Source: Xiphydria camelus
Lineage: Eukaryota > Arthropoda > Insecta > Hymenoptera > Xiphydriidae
Assembly: GCA_963678675.1 (NCBI GenBank)
Contig: OY783200.1
Coordinates: 10,396,431 to 10,460,430 of the forward strand
DNA: 64,000 bases
Direction: 5' to 3'
The notes below the pieces were generated by a model that did not search any database, was not told where the DNA came from, and worked only from the letters and a program-made list of their open reading frames with translations. Within the stretch, counting starts at the first letter, position 1. Every line of letters starts with the position of its first letter. A program made the position numbers and the translations under genes. Shown one piece after another: positions 11,065-21,385 of the stretch.

Positions 11065-11355
11065 GTAAGTATGCCCTTTTGAGATTCAACCATTTTTGGC
11101 ATAAAATGCACAGTTACTAAAGGGCATACGGTTCTCGCGGGTCTAATTAATTCTACACCTTTATAACTGTGTATTAAATTTATGGGTACTTGCAATTATA
11201 GTATAACGTATGTCCTTAAAATATATGATCCATCACTATGAGATATATCGTACATACCAACGGCATACGGTTCATAAAAGTCCTACCCAGTGGCATACGT
11301 GAATAAAGAGTGTTAAATTTTAGATCAATTTGCAACGATAGTTTTACGTTTAGGA
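10762..11355 (+). repeat. Degenerate ~140-bp tandem units, five copies
   Basis: A block like TGCAATGATAGTATCACGTA, followed by TGCC, starts at 10762, 10901, about 11047, 11191 and 11331: spacing 139-146 bp. Several units later carry GGCATACG, the complement of their CGTATGCC, then AAAGTGTTAAATT-like sequence. Copies differ by many substitutions, so the array is old. It runs from inside the left inverted-repeat arm up to the CXC exon. Confidence 0.7.
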
Positions 11356-11412
11356 TCATTGTTAGAAAAAAATCTCTCTTATTGCATTACTCAGTTATTT
11401 TCTTCTTTTCAG

Positions 11413-11715
11413 ATTTTCTGTGGTTGCACTACGACTTGTCAAACTAACCGCTGTGGGTGTAAAAAAGCTGGTCTACGTTGTTCACAATTATGTAAAAACT
11501 GCAATGGCATCAGTTGTAACAATGCTGCAGTTATTTCTCGCTCAAAGTCCCCAGAGAGAGCTGTATACCACGAAGAAAATAATGAGAAAGATAGTGACAG
11601 TGAAGACGACAATTGTGAGGATATGTATGACATTCTTATCAACGCAAATGAGAACACTGTTTATGAATTCGAAGAAGATGATATAGAAAATGATATTGAT
11701 TTTGATTCTTTTTGA
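11413..11715 (+). CDS. Terminal exon of CXC (Tesmin/TSO1-like) protein family member
   Basis: A T-rich tract ending in CAG (11395-11412) makes a strong 3' splice acceptor. The following 100 codons begin with a cysteine cluster spaced CxC-x3-C-x4-CxC-x6-C-x3-C-x2-C-x4-C, then an acidic tail ending in DIDFDSF and a stop. The same cluster ends the broken genes at 28568-29353 and 58159-60661, where it follows a FEN/PIN-like nuclease region. Here the upstream exons are missing, so this is an isolated last exon inside the inverted-repeat element. Such Cys clusters bind zinc and, in Tesmin/TSO1 proteins, DNA. Whether it is expressed is unknown. Confidence 0.65.
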   Translation: MFCGCTTTCQTNRCGCKKAGLRCSQLCKNCNGISCNNAAVISRSKSPERAVYHEENNEKDSDSEDDNCEDMYDILINANENTVYEFEEDDIENDIDFDSF

Positions 11716-12890
11716 AATTTCTAAAAATGCTGTTTTGAAAAAAAATTCAATCATTTATAATCACATTTGAAGATATGGATTAACAAGTTTAAGGATATAT
11801 ATGTTATATATTTATTTATATCATGTATTTATAACAAGTACGACATTCTTATTAACGCAAATGAGAACACCGCTTATGAATTCGTAGAAGATGATATAGA
11901 AAATGATATTGATTTTGATTCTTTTTGAAATTTCTAAAAATGCTGTATTGAAAAAAAATTCAATCATTTATAATCACATTTGAAGATATGGATTAACAAG
12001 TTTAAGGATGTATGTTATATATTTATTTATGTCATGTATTTATAACAAGTACGACATTCTTATTAACGCAAATGAGAACACTGTTTATGAAGTCGAAGAA
12101 GATGATATAGAAAATGATATTGATTTTGATTCTTTTTGAAATTTCTAAAAATGCTGTATTGAAAAAAAATTCAATCATTTATAATCACATTTGAAGATAT
12201 GGATTAACAAGTTTAAGGATGTATGTTATATATTTATTTATGTCATGTATTTATAACAAGTACGACATTCTTATTAACGCAAATGAGAACACTGTTTATG
12301 AAGTCGAAGAAGATGATATAGAAAATGATATTGATTTTGATTCTTTTTGAAATTTCTAAAAATGCTGTATTGAAAAAAAATTCAATCATTTATAATCACA
12401 TTTGAAGATATGGATTAACAAGTTTAAGGATATATGTTATATATTTATTTATGTCATGTATTTATAACAAGTATTTATAACAAGTACGACATTCTTATTA
12501 ACGCAAATGAGAATACTGTTTATGAATTCGAAGAAGATGATATAGAAAATGATATTGATTTTGATTCTTTTTGAAATTTCTAAAAATGCTGTATTGAAAA
12601 AAAATTCAATCATTTATAATCACATGTGAAGATATGGATTAAAAAGTTTAAGGATATATGTTATATATTTATTTATGTCATGTATTTATAACAAGTATTT
12701 ATAACAAGTATGACATTCTTATTAACGCAAATGAGAACACTGTTTATGAATTCGAAGAAGATGATATAGATAATGATATTGATTTTGATTCTTTTTGAAA
12801 TTTCTAAAAATGCTGTATTGAAAAAATTCAAATATTTATAATCATATTTGAAGATATGGATTAACAAGTTCAAGTATATGTGTTATAATA
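11629..12890 (+). repeat. Six tandem ~211-224-bp units duplicating the CXC gene end
   Basis: Units start with GACATTCTTATYAACGCAAA at 11629, 11842, 12053, 12264, 12488 and 12712. The first is the coding end of the CXC exon plus its 3' flank; the other five repeat the last roughly 30 codons, the stop and about 120 bp downstream. Units 4-6 gained extra TATTTATAACAAG copies. Units are very similar, so the amplification is fairly recent. Confidence 0.85.
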
Positions 12891-13261
12891 ATAGGTATTT
12901 ATAATTTTTGTATTATTTTTGAAATTTTCTATTAAACGTTATAAACTTCTGTGCCCAAATAAAAAACTGTATAATTCAACATTTCAGGAGTATTTTGATG
13001 ACACCTGTAGAAGATAATTCTGAATTAAAGGTATTGTAAAAATAGAAAAAAAAATTACAATTACCCACAAAATAAAAGAATTTTCTTCCTTAATAAAATG
13101 GATATTACTATACACTAACAAATTGCCTGCATTGCTCCAACAACGTTTATTCGTCGCTAGCACGCACTACGTGTTTCAACAGAGAGAAATACTGTTTAGC
13201 TCCCACCTCTGTCGTCCTCATGGCGCAGTAGAGGTTAAGAGTAGGTAGTTGGACATGATAT

Positions 13262-14648
13262 GTGATATGATCATTTAAAAAATTCTGAATTTACAACACT
13301 TTTTAGAGCATATACCGACCCTTAGTTCCTACGATACACGTATGCCGATCGTTCTTCAATATATATTATTTTTTCTATGAAATATCGTTTCACATGCTCG
13401 GCATATGTGCTACTATCATTGCAAGATGCGATTTTTTTTGCAATAAGTGATTAACTTCTCCAACACAAGTTCCACGGGGACCTGTCAATTTTGCTTGGTC
13501 GTTTATCAGCATATCGTCGGCTTCACATGAAAAGTGCATAAGTCCAAAATGACTGTTTTCACAGTAGATTAAAGAAACTGTTTAAAATTAGTGTCTCTTA
13601 TTTTAAGAAGTTCAGAAGCTATACATGGGATTATCAAACAAAAGTTCAAACTTTTAGATAAACAATTTGACAATAAAATACTTCCAAAAACCAGTTTAAT
13701 TTGCAAGATGGCTTGTTTCTTACATAATCGACAGTCATTTTGGACTTATGCACTTTTCATGTGAAGCCGACGATATGCATTATTACCAAAACCTCAAAGG
13801 GCATACATGATACTACCATTGCACTTTTTGGCAGCGTGCCGAAAGTCTACAGAGGTAAAGAGCAGGTAGTTGGACACCTACTCCTTGGTAGAGGCACAGA
13901 CGGCTTCGCGCAGTGCAGAACGCGTTTATGACTAAGAGAGAGTCGGGAATATATGCGCGTTCTCTGTCGGTCCCCAGTACAGTGGTGCGGCCACAGATTT
14001 CATTTAGGACTGCCACTCACCAGAAAATCAGTTGTATTATATTATATTATATCTCCACATAGAAGGTATTCAGTGCGAAGCCGTAGAGGACTTTTTTTAG
14101 ATAATAATCTAACGAATACCAAGTTAAAAGAAAAAAAATTGTTCCCCAATGTTTTCAGTGAAAAGAATCGGTTTAAAATCTAAAATAATCAATAATCGCA
14201 TTAATAATGCATTAATTTTTTTTTCTATATCTCTCAAAATGTAGGTCTACTCCTGTAGATGCGATTTTAAAAAAATCATTGAAAAAGAGTAATTTTTCGA
14301 TTTCTTATGAATTTTTTAAGCGCAGCATGCTCCCTTAGGTGGTGCGCAAAACTTTGAACACATTTTGCCGCTTCCCTATTGCATATAGGTAAAAATTTCA
14401 CTAAGACTTTTTTATTATAAATTCGATTGTTTACAACTTTTATTTGAAGATTTTCTCGTTATTCTTGAAAGTTGAAGAGATATTCGCAAAAAATCGGTTT
14501 TTTTGTTTACATCTCTTTTTTAAACAATCCCACCGGGGATGATCCTTCAAAATATCAGGAAGTTGTTGTAGGGTGCAAACAGTACCTACTGTAAAAATTC
14601 AGATCCTCTTTAATTATTTCTAATTCAGGACTTCAATGACTGGACTAT
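13262..14648 (-). repeat. Right terminal inverted repeat arm
   Basis: Reverse complement of 9938-11064, interrupted by the nested MITE at 13515-13772. Removing that insertion gives about 1125 bp, the same as the left arm. Confidence 0.85.
13515..13772. repeat. Nested MITE with 42-bp perfect TIRs
   Basis: CGTCGGCTTCACATGAAAAG at 13515 continues into a 42-bp terminal repeat whose exact complement ends at 13772. ATAT flanks both sides. The other arm of the host element (around 10809) is an uninterrupted copy of the target and contains ATAT once, so the insertion is defined to within the ATAT/TA ambiguity: 258 bp with a 4-bp duplication, or 260 bp with TA. No ORF. Confidence 0.9.
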
Positions 14649-14649
14649 G

Positions 14650-16016
14650 ACGCGCTTCGCGCATGCGCTGGAACACTGAACGGACACTTGCAGGCACTTC
14701 TCTTAATAAATTTTCCTTTTACTCGTGACGGTCTTTGATGCTCCATTGCTTTCTTCAAATTTCTCTCTTCATAAAATGATACTTGCTTGCACTCGTAAAC
14801 ACAAGACATAACCTCATTAACATATGACTTCTCATCACAACCGAGCTAGTTTCGATGGTAACGTTCCGATTTTACCGACCGGAGCAATACCAACCACTTA
14901 TTCCAAAAAGGCGTGGTGGCCAAGTTCATTCAAGAAATCTAAATCATTTATAAAATTCGGAATTAATAATTTGACAATTGGGAAAATAAAATCGAAGGTG
15001 TGCCAAACTCAATGATAATCGAAAGAAACTATTTCAGAAGGTTTTCCGTAAGAATCATTGTATTTTTTAAAGTTAATATTTTTTTTCTACAAGTTGCAGC
15101 AGACTGTCGGCACCTTTGAAGTTTACCCCCACTCCTTACCCTTAAATTCAACTAAGGACCCTCCTTAAAAGAGTGGTAACTTTACTACAAAATTCAATAT
15201 TGAAAAAAGGTTTATTGTTGTTTGTTGACCACTGACAACAAGCTTTTGTTAATGGCGTCTGGGCGGGCACAACGGCCAGCAGGTGGCCAATGAACTATGG
15301 GCTGGTGTCGAAAAAGAGGACGCTGAATATTTATGCAAAAACTATATGCTTGGGAGCCGTGCGATCGTTGGTAGATCTTCGCGGGGTCGTAAATCCCGCA
15401 GACACTCGCTCGTGACACGACTACTGGCCAAACATACCGCTAGGCGGATTTTGAGAATTCCACGGTGAACTGAGTTCGACGCGTGGTGAAAAGGACCGAA
15501 ACCGAGCGGTTAATGGAATGATTCGACACCGCACTCACTATACAACTAATGATATATTTGAAATAACGGAATACAGGTGATGCCGATTAACCGTGGTTGC
15601 AATTGACTGTTTCGAATGCACTTAAATATAACTGATGTACACTTAAGAGAATCGCGGAGTAAGTTGAAGGACTTACGACGTGAATGCGTTGGATAGACTG
15701 GCAGACTGAGGCACTGATCCTATGCTGACTGAGGCACGTTTGCACATTAAGGAAGATACATTCAGTAGCGGTTTATATACAGTGAAACTAATAGCTAAGT
15801 GGGGATAGCGTGGGTAACGCGGTGCTCGCTAATTGGTTGGATGGGAGTGGCTACCGACGCGTCCCGCTTGGCCACCCCGACAGCAAAGCGTGCCCCGATA
15901 GCCAAGCGTGACTTTCACCCGAGCGTCACGCGGTGGCAGCACGCCGTGTTGGCACGGGAGCTTCACTGTGCCGCCACCGCGTGATTGTCACCGAGTGACG
16001 TTACTCATACGTTACT
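14650..16016. other. No gene recognised; possible decayed LTR-like or GC-richer block
   Basis: Between the long-TIR element and the next MITE I find no credible coding region. The part 15200-15790 is GC-richer, with short phase-shifted ORFs only. It could be an old LTR or unique sequence, but I see neither TG..CA ends nor a paired repeat. Confidence 0.4.
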
Positions 16017-16174
16017 GTAGGCCTATTCTGTAACTCGTTATGACCCGTAACGACGGTTGTCGTTAGCATTAGTCCAATCAGGATCAAGTATTCCGTTGTG
16101 ATGGGGGTCCTGATTGGACTAATGCTAACGACAACCGTCGTTACGGATCGTAACGAGTTACAGAATAGGCCTAC
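16017..16174. repeat. Hairpin MITE, ~65-bp arms
   Basis: GTAGGCCTATTCTGTAACTC at 16017 is complemented at the right end (16174). The arms differ at only a few sites, with a short loop near 16095. It lies inside a CACTGTG-rich stretch. Confidence 0.8.
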
Positions 16175-16279
16175 TGGGATGCCACGGAGTGATTGTCACT
16201 GGGTGATGTAACTGTGACGCCACTGTGACTTAATCTTTTAAAAAATCCAAATTGTTCAATAAAAATTAAAAGTTATATA

Positions 16280-16818
16280 TTAGGTGTTGGAATTAATTCG
16301 TAGCGTTTTTTAATGAAAAAATATGATCATGCCCAAACTTTTAAGACGTTTTCCTACTGGTGATAAGTCAACTCCCAACTTGGTTGGTACATAACCTTTT
16401 TTCAAATCATAAATAACAACATTTTATAATAATTTATTGAATATATCAAAATTTATGCCGAATAACGTGTTCTTGCGGGGAGTTTTGCTTCATTATTTTA
16501 ATATGAACAAAAGTGCAGCTACGTATTTAGTGGAAGTATACATGCTCTAGCTACGAGCAAACGCGTCGGAAGTGGTTTGCACGTTTTAAAGCTGGTGATT
16601 TCGACTTGGATGACAAGGAGCCGAATAAATTTGAAGATAATGATTTGGAGGCATTAGTCCATCAAGACTCATGTCAAACACTTATGTATAAAGAATTCTT
16701 ACAATTAAATTGTGATGTTTACGATATTACATTACTGTCGGTAACAACGAAATACTGTACTACCTGCGTGCCATTTATTGTTATAAGATCGACGCTACAA
16801 ATTAATTCCAACACCTAA
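16280..16818 (+). mobile_element. Deleted mariner element
   Basis: The ends TTAGGTGTTGGAATTAATTC and its complement (16818) are inverted repeats. TA flanks both sides (16278-16279, 16819-16820), as in the mariner family. Interior translation in shifted frames recalls mariner transposase N-terminal motifs (a RWFARFKAGDFDL-like stretch, then DLEALVHQDSCQT), with frameshifts and loss of the catalytic half. At 539 bp versus about 1.3 kb for full elements, it is an inactive deletion derivative. Confidence 0.85.
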
Positions 16819-16989
16819 TAATACAAAAATTCCATCGTGAACTTAACCCATTAAAGCCCAAATTAATTTATGGTGGATTTTCTTTACGAAAATTGCATGA
16901 TTTGTTACTCAGAGGTTATGAGAAAAAAATTCCAAATGACCGTCCTATACATAAGACGCTTGGCGCTAATGGTTAACTTTAACATGATT

Positions 16990-17130
16990 CTTGACGAATA
17001 TTCTACTATAAATAGTGAATGGATAATTATCATAATCGCTACTGTTTTGAAAAAGAACATATCAAATTATTTTAGAAAATTTAACGAGAACCTTCGAGAG
17101 CAGTCACTGTCATGTCCGGTTTCTCTATAA
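16990..17130 (+). repeat. 5' module of composite repeat, copy 1
   Basis: Contains ATAATCGCTACTGTTTTGAA and GAGCAGTCACTGTCATGTCC. It recurs at 18127-18245 (partial) and 23985-24143, each time upstream of the tRNA-like SINE head. Together these define a larger dispersed repeat. Confidence 0.6.
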
Positions 17131-17154
17131 GACTGGAGTCGACCAACATCTCTC

Positions 17155-17330
17155 GAAGAGTGGTGGCGTAATGCGAAAACGTTTCCCAGTCTCGAGGCAT
17201 CTGGCCTAGGATATTCCAAAGATCGCAGGTTCAAATCCCGGTGGGGCACGGAAAAAAAAAAGAAGCAACACCTCTAGGCGGGTAAAGTCACTGTGTGCGT
17301 TCCCTTTTTGCAAAATCTACATACCGACAA
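17155..17330 (+). mobile_element. tRNA-derived SINE-like copy 1
   Basis: A tRNA-like head with a decayed A box (TGGTGGCGTAATGCG) and a good B box (GGTTCAAATCC at 17228-17238) is followed by an A-rich linker and the tail TAGGCGGGTAAAGTCACTGT, then GTTCCCTTTTTGC. Same order in copies at 18428-18616 and 25281-25460. It does not fold into a complete tRNA, so it is not annotated as a tRNA gene. Confidence 0.65.
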
Positions 17331-17795
17331 TTTTATTTTGAAAGCGCACCGCGTGACTGCACAGTGCTGTTTTAGTGACGATCGCTGTGCAGTCACAGTT
17401 ACCTCACTCGCCGTTGCCACTGTGTGTCGCCACTGTGACGTCCGCGGGGGCACGCACGATAAGGTCACTGTGATGTTTCCTAACTCCACCGCGTGACGGC
17501 ACAGTGCGCTCGTAGTGACAAAACTTGGCTATCGGGGTGGATTTACACGCTAGCCGCACGCAGTGCTGCCACGTAGTGGCACCACTATGGTCTCACCGTG
17601 GCGTGATCGCGTGGCGTACACAAACTAAAAGCACCGTGGCTACACAGTGAACACACTGAGTGGTTCACAGCGTAAAGACACAGTAGTTACACTCAGTGCA
17701 GTCAAGGTGCCTTTTTAACGTACACACTTCGTAAATTTACCGACCATGAATGTCGGTAACTTCATTGTCTTCACAAAATTTTTAACACGTCGTTT
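17331..17795. repeat. CACTGTG/CACAGTG-rich block
   Basis: Dense short motifs (GTCACTGTG, GCACAGTG, ACCGCGTGAC, ACACAGTGAAC) occur with no ORF. Similar blocks lie at 15950-16250 and 18620-18740, each beside a repeat copy, so the block may be a degenerate tail or satellite-like part of the composite repeat. Confidence 0.45.
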
Positions 17796-17797
17796 GC

Positions 17798-17860
17798 TGC
17801 CGCCGGCTCCGATCGGAGCCAGTCGACACTTCGCGCCTGTGCCGCCGGCTCCGATCGGAG
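17798..17860 (+). repeat. Short tandem duplication with CTCCGATCGGAG palindrome
   Basis: TGCCGCCGGCTCCGATCGGA occurs at 17798 and 17840, a 42-bp period with two copies. Each contains a 12-bp perfect palindrome. Confidence 0.7.
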
Positions 17861-18427
17861 ACACATTGACGTGCACATTACATATAATTATTCAGTCTGT
17901 TACCGGCACTGAGCGCGATGCAATCAATCTAAAAGTGGCAGCGAATGTGTTAAATTAGAAAATAACAAAATTGATATAATAATAGGTTTGTTCCCAGAAA
18001 GCAATTTGTGACTAGTTACAAATTTTGATCTGCGGATGTGTGCGGTTGTAAATTTACAATTAATTGATTTCACACCCCGATAGAAGAATTTTTAAATTAG
18101 AAAATAACAAAATTGATATTATAATAATGTTTCAAACAGTGCAAATTGTACTGAATTATTTCATAAATAATGAATAATTAATTATCATAAACGCTACTGT
18201 TTTGAAAAAGAAAGTATCAAATTATTTTTAAAAATTTAATGAGATATATATATATAAACCGGCCTTTACACAATGCAACACTGAGATATCTCGGCAAAAA
18301 TATTTAAAATTTAGTTTACGTTTGACATAGCTCGAAATCGGCTTTCGGCTTTATCTCACTAGTCACAGTACTGTTGCTTTCAGGTATCGATATTATATGT
18401 ATAACTTAGTCGACTTCCACTACAAAG

Positions 18428-18616
18428 AGTCGATGGCGCAATTGGTAGAATGCGAGAAGCGTTCCCAGTCTTCTAAAGATCGCAGGTTCGAGTCCTGGCC
18501 GGGTCGGGTTTGAGAAAAAAAAACCGACACTCTCTCTCTCTCTCTCTCTCTCTCTAGTAGGCGGATAAGGCAGGCGGGAAATCCTACTTTATCGCCCCCT
18601 TTTTGCAAAATTCTAC
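18428..18616 (+). mobile_element. tRNA-derived SINE-like copy 2
   Basis: A box TGGCGCAATTGG near 18433 and B box GGTTCGAGTCC at 18485-18495 match RNA polymerase III promoter consensus. A (CT)n tract interrupts the tail, which otherwise ends CCCTTTTTGCAAAATTCTAC like copy 1. Confidence 0.75.
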
Positions 18617-19029
18617 TTTTACCGTCGTACTTACACTGCGTGACTGCAGTGTGGCTTCACGGTGCACAGACAGATGGACACCCCAGTGCATGCACTCGAA
18701 TGCACCGCGTGAAAGCAGGGTGCAGTCACTGTGGTGCCACTTTGCTATCGGGGCAGGAAAATGATTAACTCCCCTGGTAAGGAGGGTACAACTTCGTAGA
18801 ATTCCGAAAGGGTCGAGGAAGTTTCCGAAGAAGTGCAAATGCGTTCCGTACTTGGAATTTCGCGTGACGTATTACATATCGTTCGAGGAAACAAGCTAAT
18901 GGCTAAAGGATAATCCCTTTTGGAAGACATCGAGGTTCGAGGGTCCGGATATGCGCGGTAATTAAGCTATACCTGGATGCGTGTACTCAGGTCAACGGAT
19001 ATCATTAAAACGGACTACTAGTATAAAAG

Positions 19030-19255
19030 TGCCGATAAACACGCGGGATTCGGCGAGTGCCGAGCAATGCTCGTCGATGTCAACGAGGCTTTAAAGGTGC
19101 CGGTAAACACGCGGGATTCGGCGAGTGCCGAGCAATGCTCGCCGATGTCAACGAGGCTTTAAGGTCAAGCCCGCGAACATTCGGAATTTGGCGAATACCG
19201 AGCGACCGCTCGGTGACCACCGAGCGACAGCTCTACCCGGCGAAGACCGAGTAGT
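19030..19255 (+). repeat. Tandem GGCGAGTGCCGAGC repeat block
   Basis: About 68-bp units (ACACGCGGGATTCGGCGAGT, then GCCGAGCAATGCTCG and GTCAACGAGGCTTTAA) are repeated at 19037 and about 19105, then diverge into further CGAGC/GCTCG-rich sequence. The block is GC-rich and full of short palindromes. The unit recurs in inverted orientation at 20665-20745. Confidence 0.75.
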
Positions 19256-19627
19256 GTGGACTCGGAAGGTCGGTTCTTACCTGAGGCTTATAAATAAGTG
19301 CAAACTTCTTCAATGTTCTTAAAATGCATGTGAGTTTGGGAGTTATATGCAAAAGTCGAGAGAGCATCCTGAACGAATACTTCGGATGCAGCGTTTACAC
19401 AGTGCTTCTTTAGTTATAACTGAACGTTATTCCCATACGCATCGATGTAATATTACAAGTACATTTTTTCAATTTTTATAATAGCAGTGTTCCATCGCAC
19501 CTTAAGCGGACGTCTATATCGGTTCTTACCGTTCGTCATTATCGCGATAATTAAATTTAGAGTTAATCCCGCCATCCGTCGCAATAGCGAGACGAGTGGT
19601 ATGTTTCGATGAATCTAGGCTGTTATT

Positions 19628-19676
19628 GAGCTTGCAGCCCCGTCAATCTTTCCTGGAAAGGTTAATTATCGGACAT
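19628..19676 (+). repeat. Dispersed TTGCAGCCC repeat, copy 3
   Basis: GAGCTTGCAGCCCCGTC, then CTGGAAAGGTTAATTATCGG, aligns with the repeats at 5424 and 9347. Confidence 0.45.
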
Positions 19677-20444
19677 CGCAATTAACGAGTTGCAACGCAA
19701 TTGAATTTTCCATATGTTATCTCCAAGGGCCATTCGTAAATTTCGCTTTATTCTACTCAGCATCGAAGAACTTTTCAATCCTCTTCGAGGCATGTATGCG
19801 AAAATGGGGCACTAGAATCTGTCACTATCTGACGGTCTACGAGGCCCGCGCCTGACGGTTTAAAAGTCCCCGTGACCCGTATACCTTAATATAAAAGGGG
19901 TCAATTCAAAGAGTACATGCATGTGGAAACAACACTTTTAAGCAAATAATAAAATCTAATCATTCGAAAGTTTGTATTTTCGATGGAATGTCACTAGTGC
20001 ATAAAATTAAATTTCAAAAATATAATACTTTCCGAGATTTTGCCACTCCATACGATCGAAAGGAACGAAACCGAAGCAAATTGTTATATCAAGTCCTTCA
20101 ACCAAAATCCCGGCCGACTGAAAAGATTTTTTTCTTCTCAAAACAAACTGCAACTTGTTCAATTTCTCTGCACGTATGCTCCAACTTTTAAAAAAAATCA
20201 ATGCTGATCATCAATAGCAGTATTTGAATGGGTATTGCGAGAAACGGTTCATTACCATTCGTCCGACTCGGGAAAGGTGGGGGACTGCGAACTCATTAGT
20301 AGTCTAGATTCGCGGATACAGACCGCCTGCCTTGTTATTGTGACCGACGCGACGGTGGGATTAACTCTAGATTGGCGATTATAATGGAGTGGGGTGTGTT
20401 TACGACTATTCGTTTCCTTTGATGTGCCACGAAACACCGACAAA

Positions 20445-20745
20445 CTACGGGAACGGCGAATACTTGGACGAGCACGACATTCGGCCATCGGCGAGTAGCG
20501 AGCAACCCGTGTACACATTCGGGATTCGCCGAGCAGTCGCTCGGTGTTCGCCGAGTACCGAATGTCTACCCACCCTGTTTGATAACGGGAACCAAGCGAA
20601 CAATACATTTGGCCATCGGCAAACAGCGAGCAACCCGTATACACATGCGGCATTCGCCGAGCATTCGCTTAAAGCCTCGTTGACATCGGCGAGCATTGCT
20701 CGGCACTCGCCGAATCCCGCGTGTTTACCGGCACCTTTACCTACG
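20445..20745 (-). repeat. Inverted partner of the GGCGAGTGCCGAGC repeat
   Basis: Contains the complement of the 19030 units (CCTCGTTGACATCGGCGAGC, TTGCTCGGCACTCGCCGAAT) plus two divergent copies of a related unit (GGCCATCGGCGAGTAGCGAG near 20483 and a GGCCATCGGCAAACAGCGAG version near 20610). With 19030-19255 it forms an inverted pair 1.2 kb apart. Confidence 0.7.
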
Positions 20746-21121
20746 AGTATACCTGCGCTCTTTCCTATACTCTGATTTGAAATCGCCTGGAACGCCGAGC
20801 GCTCGCGAAATTTACATTTCTTTTTTTGCTGACTGACTAGCTCCGTCCCCACATTCAGCTGACTGACTGTCATAACTTTTATTTATATGCAATATACAAG
20901 TTGAATACTGATTTTCAGTCTTTGTAAATTCAAATTATTACCTCAGCAGGAACGACAACTTCGATAGTGTCCCTGAGACACCTGTTCTCAGTTTCGCTTG
21001 ACTGTGACCGCAGTATGTTTGTCTACACAACCACTGCAATAAACTATAAAAAAAACTAGGCTTTGTAAATTCAGACTTTTTTTTGGCTCTGGCTCTTGGA
21101 CTATTAAGGTTACCGCACACT

Positions 21122-21190
21122 TGGGCGTCGCGTCGCGTCGCGTCGCGTCGGGGCGCGTCGGGTCGCGTTGGGGTGCGTCTTAAGGCGCGT
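21122..21190 (+). repeat. GCGTC pentamer array
   Basis: About a dozen GCGTC/GGGTC-like pentamers, preceded by CCGCACACTTGG like the edge at 5610-5630. Below it (21195-21300) GTCGA motifs recur irregularly. Confidence 0.7.
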
Positions 21191-21385
21191 CCTGACTGAG
21201 TCGACAGTGTCAATCGACAGAGTCGATCGACACTTTCGACTAGAATATGTCGATCGGCATGTCGACTGGTTTATCGGTAAACATCAAAGAGTAGTCGAGT
21301 CGACGGGTCTACAAGGCGGGCGGTATGTTCCGACCCTCGGCGTAAACGGGCCCCCGGTTGGATTGTTTTTCCCGAACGGTCATCT

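Larger units (their letters stand above)
9938..14648. mobile_element. 4.7-kb element with 1.1-kb terminal inverted repeats
   Basis: The left arm (9938-11064) and right arm (13262-14648) are near-identical reverse complements; the right arm is longer only because it hosts a nested 258-bp MITE. A 67-codon reading frame is identical in both arms (10569-10772 and 13813-14016), which shows how similar they are; it is not evidence for a gene. The unique centre (11065-13261) holds a CXC-protein exon and a tandem amplification of its end. The outer ends ATAGT-CAGTCATTGAAG are imperfect and no clear target duplication is seen. No transposase ORF is present, so it is non-autonomous or belongs to an unfamiliar class. 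Confidence 0.75.

Noticed and set aside
14824..15015. 63-residue ORF as a small gene
   Set aside because: No recognisable motif, and length is within chance expectation.
15200..15790. Solo LTR
   Set aside because: Composition is suggestive, but no TG..CA ends, target duplication or partner repeat was found.
18428..18500. Functional tRNA gene
   Set aside because: A and B boxes are present, but no complete cloverleaf or acceptor stem; together with the other two copies it is a SINE head.
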